A DNA stretch of 64,000 bases. It comes from Alectoria sarmentosa. Taxonomy: Eukaryota > Ascomycota > Lecanoromycetes > Lecanorales > Parmeliaceae. The DNA is taken from positions 1 through 64,000 of the forward strand of contig WOGZ01000079.1 in the NCBI GenBank assembly GCA_009733775.1, in the 5' to 3' direction. Every line of letters begins with the position of its first letter. Position 1 is the first letter of the stretch. The notes under the pieces are model-generated. The model made no database searches, was not told where the DNA came from, and was given only the letters and a program-made list of their open reading frames with translations. Shown here piece after piece: positions 62,040 to 64,000 of this stretch. The position numbers were made by a program, and so were the translations under genes.

Positions 62040-62320
62040 ATTAAATAAGATCTTTTATAATTTAAAGTAATTTTTTAAAGTTTAATATTAATATTTCTCG
62101 ATTTATATAAAGAATTTTATCGAATCGAACGATTATGTGTTTATAAATTTAAAAAAAAATCATTATAACGTTTTACGTCGATAATGTTTTAATTATAAAT
62201 CATAATAAAATCATTATCAAATGAATCAAAAATGCTCTCAACGTCAAATTTCATATATTAAATTTGAAATTATGCGCCTTTTATTTAAACATGATCGTTA
62301 AAAGAAATCGTTATAATAAC
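62040..62320 (+). pseudogene. Copia C reverse transcriptase remnant
   Basis: Reads FIESNDYVFIN-KKNHYNVL, then FYVDNVLIINHNKIIIK. This is the copia GFxxSxxDxCVFI...ALYVDDILIIG pattern. The second Asp of YVDD is Asn (62174-62185). Confidence 0.75.
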
Positions 62321-62749
62321 ATTATTCGTTTGAAATAAAAAACGTACATCACACGTTTTTTTAATCACTTTAAATGTTCAAATCTCATTTTTATTAATAT
62401 ATCATTCGAAATTAATCGCAGATTAACGCTCATCGAAGAAAGTTATATGATTTTTAAAAAGCTTTATAAAAAATATTAATTTATTATCTATGAATTCTCT
62501 TATATACATTATGTTGAAAATTCGTTTCGATATCGTTTATATTATTTTTTTGATTAATCGATATTCAATCAATCTTATTTCAACGTATTAAAATGCGATT
62601 ATTCGAATTTTTCGATATTTTAAAGATATAATGCATTACGAACTCGTATATAAAAACTTTTTAAAAAATCTATTCGATTATATTAATTTTAATTAAATTA
62701 AAAACTTAATGTAAAGATTCATTTTCGATTATTTATTTAATTTAAATAA

Positions 62750-63140
62750 TAATATTATTAATTGATTAAGCAAGGGTCAAATTATTATAATATTATTCAT
62801 TTATAAAATAAAGTATATCGATTAAACGCAAATTATTAAAAAAATTATTTGATTGAAAAACCTTTTTAATCAATTTCTGCGATTTGACGATTCGAATCTC
62901 AAGATCATCATGATCTTTAAAGATCATTAAAACGTAATCGTTTTCGTAAAAAACGCTCAATTTTATGCTCACATCAAACACATTAATATCGTTTATCATT
63001 TTATGCGCGAAAACGTCAATAATTATATTATAAATGTTTAATATATCTTCATTAACAAACAAATAATTAATGATTTTATTAAGGTTTTATGTTTTGATAA
63101 ATTTATTATCTTTCGCGATGCCTTTAAAGTGAAAATAATT
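62750..63140 (+). pseudogene. Copia C RNase H C-terminal remnant
   Basis: Reads FNQFLRFDDSNLKIIMIFKDH, then NAQFYAHIKHINIVYHFMRENVNN and TNKQIINDFIKVLCFDKFIIFRD. This matches the copia RNase H end (IYCDNQ...KNPxxHxRTKHIDIxxHxxRE...DGLTKxLxxxKF). Confidence 0.85.
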
Positions 63141-64000
63141 TCCCATTATTTATTTAAAATTATTTGAATTGCTATTTTAGAGAAAACGTTTAAAATATTT
63201 AAAACGTTTAAATCGTTTTATTATCATTATTCAACGCCCTCAATTTCAAAAAAACGATTTCATTAATCTTCACATTTCGAATGATCGATTAAATAATCGA
63301 TCGAAATTAGAATTATTCGTAAAATTTTAATATCAATTTTGACGTGTTAAAATTTCGTCATATTATCATTATATTAGAAATTGATTTATCGTTATTATAA
63401 TTATATTTACAAACTTTGCGAATCTCTTTTCAAAACACTTATATTTATGTTTAATTCAAATTTGAAATCTGTGACGTCATTTAAAAGGTCGTTATCGTCA
63501 TTTTTTCGTTAATCGCTTTCAATATTTTCATCAAGATCATCACACTCATATTTTTTAAAATATATATTCATATCTTTTAAAGTTATCGTATTTATGCCCT
63601 TAGGCGCTATTGTCGTTATTATTATCATAAATTTCGTCGTTATACATCGTTCGCGTATATGTTATCAATTATTATTGTTAAACATTAATACTTTAAAACG
63701 ATTCTCACGAACTTTATAATCGATCGTATATATACATATATATGCATATACAATTCGAAATATTTCGTTCAATCGAAAAATAAATTCTCACATATATTCA
63801 TTAACTATATGTTAATCAATTTTTGATATGCATCAAATAAATTGAAAATAATTTGTTAGAAAACGGTTTTTCGTCAAAAAGTAGAATTTTTTTTATGTGA
63901 CATCGTGACGAATATGTTTAAAAGAACATAATCATTTTTAGATTTTCGATTTTCACACTTTTTACCCGACTTTGAACATCACGAATTTCGAATCTCGTTT

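Larger units (their letters stand above)
57282..64000 (+). mobile_element. C: Ty1/copia element, truncated by the window edge
   Basis: Starts with an LTR of the same family as X and Y (57282-57391) and a leader that is less RIP-mutated. Degraded gag and pol follow, with RT near 62170 and RNase H at 62750-63140. The 3' region up to 64000 parallels Y up to about 45080, so the 3' LTR should begin roughly 270 bp beyond the window. The internal region has diverged from X/Y. Confidence 0.85.

Noticed and set aside
1..64000. CRISPR array, defence island or secondary-metabolite cluster
   Set aside because: No regularly spaced repeats, no NRPS/PKS/terpene genes and no nucleases. The repeats present are LTRs, microsatellites and a 52-bp array.

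Overview
The window looks like nuclear DNA of a filamentous ascomycete (Pezizomycotina). The protein-coding genes have short introns of 46-83 nt with CTRAC-like branch sites, and about four fifths of the sequence is extremely AT-rich. In the AT-rich parts CpA/TpG has largely become TpA while CpG survives, which is the signature of repeat-induced point mutation (RIP). I cannot name the species.

Layout. Positions 1-12950 are RIP-degraded and dominated by one complete Ty3/gypsy element (called G1 here, 1281-12568). It has two 258-bp LTRs, and an unmutated solo LTR of a different element (5116-5341) sits inside it. Positions 12950-23840 form a GC-normal island with five intact genes. In order these are a complex I B8/NDUFA2-type subunit (+), a class III extradiol (DODA-like) dioxygenase (-), a large Sel1-repeat protein of the Nif1/Chs4-regulator type (-), the cytochrome bc1 assembly factor Cbp4 (+) and glyoxysomal malate synthase (-). 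All five were rebuilt by hand from splice sites and family conservation, and every join stays in frame.

Positions 23840-64000 are again AT-rich and hold a nested stack of dead retrotransposons, all in + orientation. A G2-like gypsy fragment is cut by gypsy element G3 (5' LTR at 27647). G3 is cut by a complete gypsy chromovirus G2 (28924-36214, TSD AAATC). G3 is cut again by a Ty1/copia element X (36991-52199, TSD CTTTT), and X carries a complete sibling copia element Y in its gag gene (37874-45487, TSD AAAAC). G3 then resumes (52205-57281) and meets a third copia element C (57282 to the window edge). All five readable reverse transcriptases have an Asp to Asn change in the YxDD box.

The genes do not form a pathway cluster. 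Four of them serve mitochondrial or peroxisomal metabolism or cell-wall/cell-cycle regulation, and the dioxygenase is the only accessory-looking one. I found no new defence or biosynthetic system. The most informative content is the insertion stratigraphy, the solo LTR that escaped RIP, two GC-AG introns, and an unexplained 3.3-kb 3' region in G1.
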